From Neorhizobium alkalisoli (GTDB lineage: Bacteria > Pseudomonadota > Alphaproteobacteria > Rhizobiales > Rhizobiaceae): a stretch of 64,000 nucleotides of DNA. A program made the translations under genes and the position numbers. The stretch is taken from positions 558,001-622,000 of the forward strand of contig NZ_VIWP01000001.1 of the NCBI RefSeq assembly GCF_007829835.1, in the 5' to 3' direction. Below the pieces are notes generated by a model. That model was not told the DNA's origin and ran no database searches. It saw nothing but the letters and a program-made list of their open reading frames with translations. Positions 46,370-55,488 of the stretch are shown piece by piece. The stretch's first letter is position 1, and every line of letters begins with the position of its first letter.

Positions 46370-47953
46370 ATGACCTTATCTTCTCAGCCGGCCGACGATG
46401 CCGAGCCGCTTGCAAAACCGATTGTGTCGCTCAAGAGCGTCACCAAGCGTTTTCCGGGCATCGTTGCCAATGATTCCATATCGATCGATTTCTTTCCCGG
46501 CGAAGTGCATGTCCTGCTCGGCGAAAACGGCGCCGGCAAATCGACGCTGGTCAGCATGCTTTCCGGCCTGCAGCAGCCGAGCGAAGGCAGCATAGCCGTC
46601 GACGGCACCGAAATGCCGATCGCCTCGCCGCAAAAGGCGCTGTCTCTCGGCATCGGCACCGTTTTCCAGCATTCGATGCTGGTGCCGAGCCTGACGCTGA
46701 TCGACAATGTCAATCTCGGTGGCAGCTGGTGGAAAACACCGGATCGCGAAGCGATCGCGAAGCGCATGGAAGAAACGGCGCTTTCGATCGGCGTCGAGGT
46801 CAATCCGGCCGCGATCACCAGCAGCCTGTCGCTTGGCGAGCAGCAGCAGGCCGAGATCGTTCGCGCCCTGATGCGCGGCAGCCGGTTCCTGATCCTCGAC
46901 GAAGCAACCGCCATGCTGACGCCGAAGGATGCGGAAAAGCTCGGGCAGCTGATGCGCCGTCTGGTGGCGCAGGGGCTGGCCGTGATCTTCATCACCCACA
47001 AGCTCAACGAGGCGGTGGCCTATGGCGACCGCATCTCGGTCTTAAGGCTCGGCCGCAAGGTCGGCGCGCTCGGACCCGACGAGCTGAAATCGCTCGGACC
47101 GGAAGCGGCCACCAAGGAAATCATCCGGCTGATGTTCGGATCGAACGGCAATCAGGCCGCCGAGACGACCAGAGCAGCCGGCTCGGCGCGCCCGCTCGTC
47201 ACCGCGACCGACCCCCTCCTCGAAATCCTGGCGCTGGAAGTGGATGACGATTCCGTCCCCGTCACCGGCATCGAACTGAAGATCGGCGCCGGCGAGATCG
47301 TCGGCATTGCCGGCATCGATGGCAATGGCCAGAAGCAGCTTTCCGAAGCTCTTGCCGGACAGCGGCCCGTGAAAAACGGACGGATCTATCTCGACGGCCA
47401 GCCGATCGAGGACCTTCCCATCGGCGCAAGGCGCCATCGCGGCCTGCGTTATGTCACCGACGACCGCCTTGGCGAAGGCACGGTCGGCGCCTTCCCCGTA
47501 TCGATCAACCTTCTCCTGAAACAGATCGGCGAAGCGCCCTTCTGGCGTTCCGGCATCGAACAGGGCGGCGCGATCGCGGAAAATGCCCGCAAACAGGTGA
47601 AGGATTACGACATCCGCACGCCGGATATCGAAACGCCGGCGGGAAAACTGTCGGGCGGCAATATTCAAAAACTGCTGCTCGCCCGCGAGCTGACGGGCAG
47701 CGCCCGCGCGGTGATCTTCGCCAAACCGACCTATGGGCTCGACCTCAACAATATCGCCGCCTCCCGCCGCCGCATTCGCGAAGCCGCAGATGGCGGCAAG
47801 GCGGTGATCGTGCTGTCGACCGAACTCGACGAACTGATCGAGCTTTCCGACCGTATCGCGGTCATGTCGCAGGGCAGGATCGTCGGCATTGTCGAAAATG
47901 ACGGCGATGCGCGCCAGAAGATTGGTGAATTCATGAGTGGTGTCGCGGCATGA
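46370..47953 (+). CDS. ABC transporter ATP-binding protein, nucleoside/BMP type, two ATPase domains
   Basis: A 527-residue double ATPase as in ribose and nucleoside importers. First domain is intact: GENGAGKST, LSLGEQQQAEIV, LDEATAML. The second is degenerate in Walker A (GIDGNGQKQL), as usual in this group, but keeps LSGGNIQKLLLAREL. Its Walker B region reads FAKPTYGLD instead of the common EQPTRGLD, so the usual Glu position and Arg are changed. It forms one importer with the two permeases that follow. Confidence 0.9.
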   Translation: MTLSSQPADDAEPLAKPIVSLKSVTKRFPGIVANDSISIDFFPGEVHVLLGENGAGKSTLVSMLSGLQQPSEGSIAVDGTEMPIASPQKALSLGIGTVFQHSMLVPSLTLIDNVNLGGSWWKTPDREAIAKRMEETALSIGVEVNPAAITSSLSLGEQQQAEIVRALMRGSRFLILDEATAMLTPKDAEKLGQLMRRLVAQGLAVIFITHKLNEAVAYGDRISVLRLGRKVGALGPDELKSLGPEAATKEIIRLMFGSNGNQAAETTRAAGSARPLVTATDPLLEILALEVDDDSVPVTGIELKIGAGEIVGIAGIDGNGQKQLSEALAGQRPVKNGRIYLDGQPIEDLPIGARRHRGLRYVTDDRLGEGTVGAFPVSINLLLKQIGEAPFWRSGIEQGGAIAENARKQVKDYDIRTPDIETPAGKLSGGNIQKLLLARELTGSARAVIFAKPTYGLDLNNIAASRRRIREAADGGKAVIVLSTELDELIELSDRIAVMSQGRIVGIVENDGDARQKIGEFMSGVAA

Positions 47954-49059
47954 GCGTCGAAGTGCAAGATCCATCCGCAGACGGCCAGGCCGCGGCCAAG
48001 AATAACGGTCTCGCAAGTCGGCGTCTTCTGACAGACCGACTGCAGCTGATTGGCCTGTCGATCGGCCCGCTGGTTGCAGCCATTCTGGTCGCGAGCCTGA
48101 TCCTGATCGCCATGGGCGTCAATCCGGTCGATTATTACACCTATATCGTCAATCGCGGCCTGCTTTCGCCCTCCGGCATCGAGGCGACGCTGACCCGCAT
48201 GGGGCCGCTTCTCTTGATCGCCGCAGGCCTGATCGTCGCCTTCCGGGCCGGCATCTGGAACCTTGGCGGCGACGCGCAATTTTTGCTCGGCGCCTCAGTG
48301 GTCGCAGCGCTTGCGCCGGTGCTGACGGGCTATATGCCGGTCTGGCTGGTGCTGATCGTCACGCTGGTCATCGGCGCCATCATCGGCGCCCTGTGGTCGC
48401 TGGTCCCGGCACTTTTGCGCGCCCGTCAGGGCGTCAACGAGATCATCACCACGATGATGATGTCCTTCCTCGGCATTTCCTTCTCCAACGTGCTGGTGAA
48501 AATCTTCTTCCTCGATCCGGCCACCAACGTGCCGCAGACCCGGACGCTGCCGGTGGAAGACCGGCTGCCACGGCTGTTCGACACGACGATTTCGAGCGGC
48601 GTGCTGATCGGTCTCGTTGCCATCCTCATCGTCCATTACGTGATGGCGAAAACCGCATTCGGCCTGAAACTGAAGATCGTCGGCGCCAATGCCAAGGCGG
48701 CCGTGCATGCCGGCCTTTCCGTCTCGGCGCTGACCATCGGTGTTTTTGCCATCTCGGCCGGCTTTTCGGGCCTGTCGGGCGCGGTCGCCGTGCTTGGCCA
48801 ATATGGCAATGTTCGCGCCGACTGGAACCCGGCCTATACGCTGACTATCGTGCCGCTGGTCTTTCTCGCCCGGTTCAACGGCTTTGCGACGATCGCCTAT
48901 GTCTTCCTTTTCTCGGTCCTGTCGATCGGCAGCGAGAGCGCGGCAAGACGGCTCGGCGTGCCCAATTATTTCACCCTGGTGACCATGGCGATCCTGCTGA
49001 TCCTGCTCGGCATCACCGAAATGCTCGACCAGAAGCGGCGCGAAAGCCGGAGGACCTGA
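47950..49059 (+). CDS. ABC transporter permease, nucleoside/BMP type
   Basis: A 369-residue inner-membrane permease (NupP/YufP-like). TM1 is IGPLVAAILVASLILIAMGV; the family motif GIWNLGGDAQFLLGA and the loop ARQGVNEIITTMMMSF are clear. Start overlaps the ATPase stop by four bases. The short cytoplasmic C-terminus is charged (DQKRRESRRT). Confidence 0.9.
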   Translation: MSVEVQDPSADGQAAAKNNGLASRRLLTDRLQLIGLSIGPLVAAILVASLILIAMGVNPVDYYTYIVNRGLLSPSGIEATLTRMGPLLLIAAGLIVAFRAGIWNLGGDAQFLLGASVVAALAPVLTGYMPVWLVLIVTLVIGAIIGALWSLVPALLRARQGVNEIITTMMMSFLGISFSNVLVKIFFLDPATNVPQTRTLPVEDRLPRLFDTTISSGVLIGLVAILIVHYVMAKTAFGLKLKIVGANAKAAVHAGLSVSALTIGVFAISAGFSGLSGAVAVLGQYGNVRADWNPAYTLTIVPLVFLARFNGFATIAYVFLFSVLSIGSESAARRLGVPNYFTLVTMAILLILLGITEMLDQKRRESRRT

Positions 49060-49063
49060 CATA

Positions 49064-49996
49064 ATGACCCTGCTCACAGCAGCCTTCCTCACCGCCCTTC
49101 TCGCCGGCGCCATCACCGCCGGCATCCCGCTCCTGCTCGCCGGCCTCGGCGAACAGCTTTCGGAAAAGACAGGCGTCCTCAATATCGGCATCGAAGGCAT
49201 GATGCTGGCCGGCGCCTATCTGGGCTTTCTCGTCGCCTGGAAGACGGATTCGGTTTTCCTCGGTTTTGTCGGCGGCGCCGGCGGCGGCATGCTGGTCGCT
49301 GCCATCATGGCGCTTCTCTGCGTGCGTTTCGGCCTCAACCAGATCGTCATCGGCATTGCGCTGACATTAGGGGCCGAAGGCGCAACCGCGATGCTGCATT
49401 ATTTCCAGTTCGCCCAGACCTATCCGCGCCTCGGCGCCATCTCCTCGCTGCCGATCCCGCTTCTGGCCGATATCCCGGTCCTCGGCCCGGCCCTCTTCAA
49501 CCGCCCGCCGATCGTTTATATCGCCCTGCTTCTCGTTGCCGTCTTCGCCTATGTCTATCGAAAGACCTATTGGGGCATTGCGCTGCAGGCGGCGGGCGAC
49601 AAGCCGGCGGCGCTGGATTCCTCCGGCGTCAGCGTGCTCGGCATCCGCTCCGTGGCGGTTCTCCTGACCGGCGCGCTGGTCGGCCTTGGCGGCGGGTTCA
49701 TGGCGATTGTCGGCGCCGGCATTTTCGTGCCCTTCATGACCAATGGCAACGGATTTATCGGCATCGTGCTGGCCATGCTCGCCCGCGGCCGGCCGCTCTG
49801 GGTTTTGGGCGGTGCCGCCCTGTTCGGCGCCTGCCTGTCGCTGACGACCGCCTTGCAGGTGGCCGGTGTCGATATCCCGACCGACGTCATCCAGATGCTG
49901 CCCTTCGCGGCGGTCATGGGCGTGCTTGTCATGCTGGGCCGAAAGGCCAACCTGCCGAGCGCACTCGGCGCCGCCTATGTGCGGGGCGCGCGCTGA
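49064..49996 (+). CDS. ABC transporter permease, nucleoside/BMP type
   Basis: A 310-residue second permease (NupQ/YufQ-like), with EKTGVLNIGIEGMMLAGAY and GLNQIVIGIALTLGAEG as the conserved family segments. GGAGG lies in the end of the preceding gene. It ends 18 bases from the convergent transaminase gene. Confidence 0.9.
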   Translation: MTLLTAAFLTALLAGAITAGIPLLLAGLGEQLSEKTGVLNIGIEGMMLAGAYLGFLVAWKTDSVFLGFVGGAGGGMLVAAIMALLCVRFGLNQIVIGIALTLGAEGATAMLHYFQFAQTYPRLGAISSLPIPLLADIPVLGPALFNRPPIVYIALLLVAVFAYVYRKTYWGIALQAAGDKPAALDSSGVSVLGIRSVAVLLTGALVGLGGGFMAIVGAGIFVPFMTNGNGFIGIVLAMLARGRPLWVLGGAALFGACLSLTTALQVAGVDIPTDVIQMLPFAAVMGVLVMLGRKANLPSALGAAYVRGAR

Positions 49997-50014
49997 CGCC
50001 CCGCAACTGGGCGA

Positions 50015-51192
50015 TCACTTGCCCGCGTCTATCACAGCCATGACGGCGGCCGAGCCGGCGCCGACGTCATAGGTCTTGCCCGTGACCTTGGTGAGCGCCG
50101 CGCCCAATGCGGCGACCGCCACCAGAGCGAAAATCGGCCGCGCCGTCGGCCCCATATGGCCGATCCGCACCAGCTTGTTCAGCGTCGCGCCGCGGCCAGA
50201 CGAGATGGTGACGCCATAATCATCGCGCATCACCTGACGCAGCTTTGCCTCCTCGACCCCGTCCGGCAGGCGGACGGCGGTCGTGGTCGGCGATACAAAG
50301 TTTTCGGAGGCCGCCCAGAGTTCCAGCCCCATCGCCTTGATGCCCTCACGGCAGGCTTTGGCCGTCAAGGCGTGGCGCGCCCAGACGGCCTGCGGGCCTT
50401 CGTCCAGATAAAGGTCGAGCGCGGCTTCCAGACCATTGACCTCGGCAACGGAAGGCGTGAACGGAAAGCCGTTCTCCTTGCGCCAGGCGTTTTCCCAATC
50501 GAGCACGCTGAGGATCGAGCCGCGCGGCGCGGTCGGATTGGCCTTCATCTTCGCCCAGCCCTTGTCGCTGATCGCGAGCATGGAGAGGCCAGGCGGGCAG
50601 CCCATGCACTTGTTCGGGCCGGTGATGAATATGTCGGAAAACACCTCTTCCGGCAGAATGTCCATGCCGCCGAAGGAGGAGACCGCATCAACGACAAAGA
50701 CAGCCTTGGTCTTCGCGACGATCGCGCCGATTTCCTTGACCGGATTGATCGTGCCGGAGGGCGTGTCGTGATGGCAGACGGTAACAATGGTGATATCCGG
50801 CCGCTCCTTGAGCTTCGCCTCGACGGCGGCGGGATCGATCACCTCGTTGAAGGGCACGCGGATATCGAGATATTCGCGGCAATGCGGCTCCAGCCAGGAA
50901 CGATAACCATCGCCATAAACGCCGGAGGCCAGATTGAGCACGACATCATCCTTGCCGACCACGGATATGCCCACCGCTTCCAGCGCCAGAACCGGCTCGC
51001 CATGCAGGATGACCGAAACTTTTTTCGTTTCCATGGCCTGTTTCAGCTTCAGGCTGATCCGCTCATAGGTCGCCAGAAAGGCGGGATCGTAATCGTAAAA
51101 GACCGGTCGGCCGAGTGCGCTCAGCACTCCGGATAACAATTGACCGGACCGGTGGTCAGCGTGAAGACGGGCTGCGAAGGCTTGGCGGTCAT
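50015..51192 (-). pseudogene. Pyridoxamine-pyruvate transaminase homologue, interrupted by a 1-base frameshift
   Basis: Class V (fold type I) aminotransferase very like the Mesorhizobium loti pyridoxamine-pyruvate transaminase, which makes pyridoxal and alanine in vitamin B6 breakdown: FYDYDPAF, ILHGEPVLALEA, LNLASGVYG, TVCHHDTPSGTINP, the PLP Lys in ITGPNKCMGCPPG, FPFTPSVAEVNGL and SSGRGATLNKLVRIGHMGPT. The N-terminus is in another frame: the ATG at 51192, with AGGAG upstream, reads MTAKPSQPVFTLTTGPVN, then CYPE, then Cys and a stop. Adding one G after that Glu codon (near 51127) restores TGPVNCYPEVLSALGRP and gives 392 residues, the usual length. As written only a truncated form from an internal start could be made. 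Deletion or sequencing error cannot be told apart here. Confidence 0.85.
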
Positions 51193-51515
51193 GAGGGGAG
51201 GATCTCCTGAAGTGGCGGGCTGGAATCTTTCAACCAATTTTCCGTCCAAAAAAATTTATTGGTCAAAACATTGGTGCATAATATGATCGCATTGCCATAA
51301 ATCAATTGCACCTGATGGTATGATGACATATTGGCCGATAGAAATGGGTTCAGACCGGGCATGGTTGATGGTTTCGAGGCCGACCAGGGTCTCAACCATT
51401 TCATCAATGTTCCGCCCGGCGGATGCCAACCATCGTGACCAGATGCAGGCCAGATGCAGGCATGACACCAGACCAGCAATTCGGCGACGAGGACGCTTTG
51501 ACAAAAGGAAACTCC
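51193..51515. promoter_or_regulatory. Divergent promoter region between transaminase and GntR genes
   Basis: A 323-base control region. It contains the half-site TTTCAACCA (51228-51236), ACCAAT (51233-51238) facing ATTGGT (51258-51263, again 51270-51275), and ATGGTTGA (51361-51368) facing TCAACCAT (51392-51399). These resemble the palindrome at 44464-44488 in front of the HpaB operon. The region is AT-rich around 51230-51350. The likely binder is the FCD-type GntR encoded at 51516. Confidence 0.55.
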
Positions 51516-52226
51516 ATGCAGCAGCCTGATACGGACATGACGGACGAAGACACCGTCTCCTCCGGCGCAGAAGACGCGGCTGACGTGGTGGAGACCCTGC
51601 GTCGGATCATAGACGAGGAAGGTGCGCTGCCGGCGGAGCGGGTTTTGGCGGAGCGCCTCAACGTCAAGCGTCACCAGCTGCGCAAATCGCTGCAGATCCT
51701 GCGCGGCTTTGGAGAACTGGAGCCCGCCCGCAGCGGCCGGCGCGCCTCCTCGCCCGATACCAGCATCCAGAGCGGCAAGCTGGTTCTCTCCACCAATCCG
51801 CTGGAAGTGATGGAAATGCGCATGATGCTGGAGCCGACGCTGGCGCGGCTTGCGGCGCTGCGCGCATCGCCGGCCGAGATCGCCCGCATCCTGCAGCACG
51901 CAAAATCGCCCTCCGGCATGAGCCCGAGCCAGGCCGACCAGCTTTTCCACCGCGCGATCGCCGCCGGTTCCCGCAACAGCCTGGCGAGCGAACTGCATAT
52001 CCTCTTGCATCAGGTGCAGAACGACAGCCGCCTGCGCTTCGCAAACAGCGACGACGAAACGACGGCCGAGCGTGTGGCGCAGCGCGATGCGGAGCACCAG
52101 CTGATCGCGGAAGCGATCGCGGCGCGCGACCCCAAACGGGCCGAAAAGGCGATGTGGGATCACCTCGCCGTCGTCCAGAGAAAGATTGCCAGCCGCCTCG
52201 GGGTCGGAAGCGTCAACGCGGCTTAA
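51516..52226 (+). CDS. GntR-family regulator, FCD (FadR-like) subfamily
   Basis: A 236-residue regulator. Residues about 20-80 are the winged helix (LPAERVLAERLNVKRHQLRK); the rest is an FCD effector domain (NPLEVMEMRMMLEPTLARLA, ADQLFHRAIAAGSRN, RDAEHQLIAEAIAARDPKRA), with the Asp/His residues that hold a metal in many members. AAAGGAA lies six bases before the ATG at 51516, deciding it over upstream codons. It is divergent from the pyridoxamine transaminase gene and upstream of the GMC oxidase, so it probably senses a pyridine or carboxylate intermediate. Confidence 0.88.
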   Translation: MQQPDTDMTDEDTVSSGAEDAADVVETLRRIIDEEGALPAERVLAERLNVKRHQLRKSLQILRGFGELEPARSGRRASSPDTSIQSGKLVLSTNPLEVMEMRMMLEPTLARLAALRASPAEIARILQHAKSPSGMSPSQADQLFHRAIAAGSRNSLASELHILLHQVQNDSRLRFANSDDETTAERVAQRDAEHQLIAEAIAARDPKRAEKAMWDHLAVVQRKIASRLGVGSVNAA

Positions 52227-52360
52227 AGCCTTACGCGACCTGCCCTTAAGCCATCCAAACGAACACCTGCCGTGCGAAAAGACCTTTCGCGCGAATGCCG
52301 TGCCATGCCTGATCTCTTACTGCCCGGTCTCTTGCCGATTTCCTTCGGAGTCTCCTGCCC

Positions 52361-53893
52361 ATGCCGCATTTCGATATCCTGATCATTGGCGCCGGTTCTG
52401 CCGGCTGCGTGCTTGCCAACCGGCTTTCCGCCGATCCATCACGGACGGTCGGCGTACTGGAAGCCGGCGGCCCGCCGGTCGATCCGGATATTGCCGTGCC
52501 GCAGAAATGGCCGTTCATCCAGCGCCGCGACTTCGACTGGGCTTTCGAGACCATTCCGCAGCAGGGCACCGCCGACCGCATCCACCCCTGGCCACGGGGA
52601 AAAGTGTTTGGCGGCTCAAGCTGCCTGCACGCCATGGCGCATGTGCGCGGCCATGCGGACGATTTTGCCGTCTGGGCGGAAGCGACGGGCTCGAACCGCT
52701 GGTCCTACGAAGGCCTTCTGCCCGGCTTTATTGCTTCCGAAAGTTTTTCGGGCGGCGCAAGCACCGTGCATGGCGATAGTGGACCGATGCCCGTCTGGCT
52801 GCCGAAGCAAGAGGTGAGCCCCGTCGCGCAAGCCTATATGGCAAGCGGCAGTGCGTTCGGTGTGCCAAACCTTGCCGAACACAATGGCGGCAACCTCACC
52901 GGCACGTCTGCCAATTCGCTCACCATCCGCAACGGTCGTCGCGTCAGCGCCGCCGATGCCTATCTGACGCCGGTCATGGATCGCCCGAACCTGACGATAA
53001 CGCCCTGGGTCACCGTCCATCAGCTCAGGATAGAAGGCGACCGCATCTCCGGCGTCGAAGCAACGGTTGACGGTCGCGACGAGATTTTTACCGCTGATAC
53101 CATCATTCTTTCCGCTGGTTCGGTGGCCGATCCACTGCTGCTGATGCGCTCCGGCATCGGCGATGCCGACATCCTGCGTCAGGCGGGTGTCGACTGCATC
53201 CTCGACCGGCGCGAGATCGGCCGCAATCTGCATGACCACCTGCTCGGCGTCGGCAATGTTTATCGTGCCCAAAAGCCCGTGCCGCCGTCAAAGCTGCAGA
53301 TCTCGGAATCGCTGATGTATCTGAACGGCGAGGATCCGACGATTGCGGAAGGCAGGCCCGATGTCGTGCTCGGCTGCGTCATCGGCCCCGCCGCATCGGA
53401 ATGTTTTACAGCACCTGCACCGGGCGAGGCCTATACGCTGCTCTTCGGCGTCACCCATCCGACCAGCCGCGGTCATCTTGCGATCACCGGTCCCGGCATC
53501 GGCGACAGGCCGATGATCGATCCCGCCTATATGCAGACGGACCATGACCGCCGCCTGTTCCGGCGCGCGCTGGACTATGCGCGGATGGTCGGGCACGGTG
53601 CGGAAATGGAAGAATGGCGGGCGGAAGAGGTCCTGCCGGGCAAGGCGTCGATGTCCGAAGCGGAGATCGACGCCTTCATCGCCAAGGCCGTCATCACCCA
53701 TCACCACCCGGTCGGCACCTGCCGCATGGGGGCCGACGAGGCGGCACCGGTCGATGCGGATCTGAAATTCCGCGGCCTCGACAATCTTTATGTCGTCGAT
53801 GCCTCGGTCATTCCGAGCATCACGTCGGGGCCCGTCCATGCGGCTGTTCTGGCGATCGCGGAGAATTTTGCGGCCGGTTTTACCGGGCGATAA
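52361..53893 (+). CDS. GMC-family FAD oxidoreductase, probable pyridoxine 4-oxidase
   Basis: A 510-residue glucose-methanol-choline oxidoreductase. FDILIIGAGSAGCVLANRL binds FAD, LEAGGPP and PRGKVFGGSSCLHAMAHVRG are GMC signatures. The active-site segment has His447 and His449 in THHHPVGTCRMG and Pro491 in TSGPVHAAV. From memory, pyridoxine 4-oxidase of Mesorhizobium loti uses His460, His462 and Pro504, the Pro replacing the usual His/Asn; spacing here (44 residues) is identical. That enzyme oxidises pyridoxine to pyridoxal with release of H2O2. The neighbouring transaminase homologue makes the same product from pyridoxamine. GGAG lies upstream of the ATG. Its 3' end overlaps the convergent GGT gene by 14 bases. 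Confidence 0.82.
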   Translation: MPHFDILIIGAGSAGCVLANRLSADPSRTVGVLEAGGPPVDPDIAVPQKWPFIQRRDFDWAFETIPQQGTADRIHPWPRGKVFGGSSCLHAMAHVRGHADDFAVWAEATGSNRWSYEGLLPGFIASESFSGGASTVHGDSGPMPVWLPKQEVSPVAQAYMASGSAFGVPNLAEHNGGNLTGTSANSLTIRNGRRVSAADAYLTPVMDRPNLTITPWVTVHQLRIEGDRISGVEATVDGRDEIFTADTIILSAGSVADPLLLMRSGIGDADILRQAGVDCILDRREIGRNLHDHLLGVGNVYRAQKPVPPSKLQISESLMYLNGEDPTIAEGRPDVVLGCVIGPAASECFTAPAPGEAYTLLFGVTHPTSRGHLAITGPGIGDRPMIDPAYMQTDHDRRLFRRALDYARMVGHGAEMEEWRAEEVLPGKASMSEAEIDAFIAKAVITHHHPVGTCRMGADEAAPVDADLKFRGLDNLYVVDASVIPSITSGPVHAAVLAIAENFAAGFTGR

Positions 53894-55463
53894 AACTCTC
53901 CTCGAGGCTGGTATCGCCCCAGGGCGCCATGATTTCGGTGGCGCCGCAATTGCGGCCCTCGCTGCGCATCACGCCGACCGGCACCGCGAAGGCATAAGGA
54001 TGGACGGTGCGTCTGGCGGCAACGGTCGGCGCGATTTCTGCGAGCGCCGACTGGATTTCTGCCGGAAGATCCTCGTCGGCAATGATCTGCGTGAGGTCGC
54101 TGACATCGATCCGCGGATGGTGAAAAGCCTCTTCGAGGCTCATGCCGAAATCGACCATATAGCTGATCAGATTGGTCACGGCCGGCAGGATCTTTCGTCC
54201 GCCGGCAGCGCCGATCGCAAACATCCGGCCGCGATGTTCGCCGATCGTCGGGCAGACATTCATCAGGCAGGCTTTTCCCGGCGCAAGCGAATTCGGTTTG
54301 CCCGGCTCCGGGTCGAACCACATGATGCCGTTGTTCATCAGCATGCCGGTCGAGGGGGACACAACACGGCTGCCGAATTTCGACAGAAGCGTCTGGGTAA
54401 CATTGACCATGTTGCCGGCCTTGTCGACGACGCTGAAGGAGGTCGTGCAGGGAGCCGCCTCCGCATCGCAGCTTTCATCGCCGGCATTTTCAAGCCGGTC
54501 CTGATAGGCCGCCTGTAGTGCGCGGGCCATGGCAGCATAACTGCCGGCATCGGGGCTCTTGCCGGCCGACAATTCGGCCTCCATCAGCCGCAGCGTCGTC
54601 ACCAGTTCCCCACCGGCGCTAAGACCGGACGGCGCATGGATGACCGCATCGCGATAGAAGACAGTGCGGGTGGGGCTGACACGGGCGCGATAGGTTTTCA
54701 GATCCTCATGCGACAGTGGATTTCCCTTGTCGCGCATATCGGAGACGAGGGCATCGGCCAGCTGACCTTCATAGAAATCCCTTGGGCCGGCTTCCGCCAG
54801 ACGCCGCAGCGCGGAAGCCATGACGGACTGGTCGAGCCGGCTTTCCTTGATATCGGTCCAGCCGGCAATGTTCGGCCACTGCCCGTCGATCAGGAAAAGC
54901 TTTGCCGCATCCTTGTCCTTCGCCAGTTGGCGCGTCACCGAAGCAATCATCAGCGAGGCATACCAATCGACCAGCATGCCCTTTTCGGCCAAAGCCACGG
55001 CCGGCGCCAGAAGCTCCGCCCAAGGCCGGGTCGCATAACGCTGATGGGCCAACTCCATACCGGCCACAAGGCCGGGGACGGCAATCGAATGCGGCCCGAA
55101 AATATTGCGATCGTCCTTGACTCGCGCCCAGGTGAAGAGGTCCGAGACGCCGCCGCTTTCCACCAGCGGATAATCCGAAAGCCTCAGCCCGACCGGTGCG
55201 CGCATGCCGAATTCGATCGTTTCCGCACGCTTTTCGCCGGCCCGCCACAGCGTCATCATACCGCCGCCCATCGGGCCGCTCATCCATGGTTCGACGACGC
55301 CAAGCGCAAACGAAGTGGCGATTGCCGCATCCATGGCATCGCCGCCCTCGGCCAGGATTTTAGCCCCCACTTCGGCCGCCGTCCGATGATGAGCGGCAAC
55401 CAGCCCGCCATCGGTCCAGATCACATCCTTGCTGATGCGCTGCGTCTTCGAAAAATTGCTCAT
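53880..55463 (-). CDS. Gamma-glutamyltransferase family protein
   Basis: A 527-residue Ntn-hydrolase of the gamma-glutamyltranspeptidase family. The catalytic Thr starting the small subunit is in APCTTSFSVVDKAGNMVN; GAAGGRKILPAVTNL is the conserved glycine segment, and VEPWMSGPMGGGMM and LLMNNGIMWFDPEPGKPNSL also match. Auto-cleavage before the first or second Thr is expected. No signal peptide is seen, so it may be cytoplasmic, unlike classical GGT. The ATG at 55463 has GAGGG upstream. It is the last gene of the long minus-strand operon and could remove a glutamyl or similar amide group from an intermediate. Confidence 0.88.
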   Translation of the reverse strand: MSNFSKTQRISKDVIWTDGGLVAAHHRTAAEVGAKILAEGGDAMDAAIATSFALGVVEPWMSGPMGGGMMTLWRAGEKRAETIEFGMRAPVGLRLSDYPLVESGGVSDLFTWARVKDDRNIFGPHSIAVPGLVAGMELAHQRYATRPWAELLAPAVALAEKGMLVDWYASLMIASVTRQLAKDKDAAKLFLIDGQWPNIAGWTDIKESRLDQSVMASALRRLAEAGPRDFYEGQLADALVSDMRDKGNPLSHEDLKTYRARVSPTRTVFYRDAVIHAPSGLSAGGELVTTLRLMEAELSAGKSPDAGSYAAMARALQAAYQDRLENAGDESCDAEAAPCTTSFSVVDKAGNMVNVTQTLLSKFGSRVVSPSTGMLMNNGIMWFDPEPGKPNSLAPGKACLMNVCPTIGEHRGRMFAIGAAGGRKILPAVTNLISYMVDFGMSLEEAFHHPRIDVSDLTQIIADEDLPAEIQSALAEIAPTVAARRTVHPYAFAVPVGVMRSEGRNCGATEIMAPWGDTSLEESFIAR

Positions 55464-55488
55464 CAGGTGGCCCTCGCAGATGTGGCTA

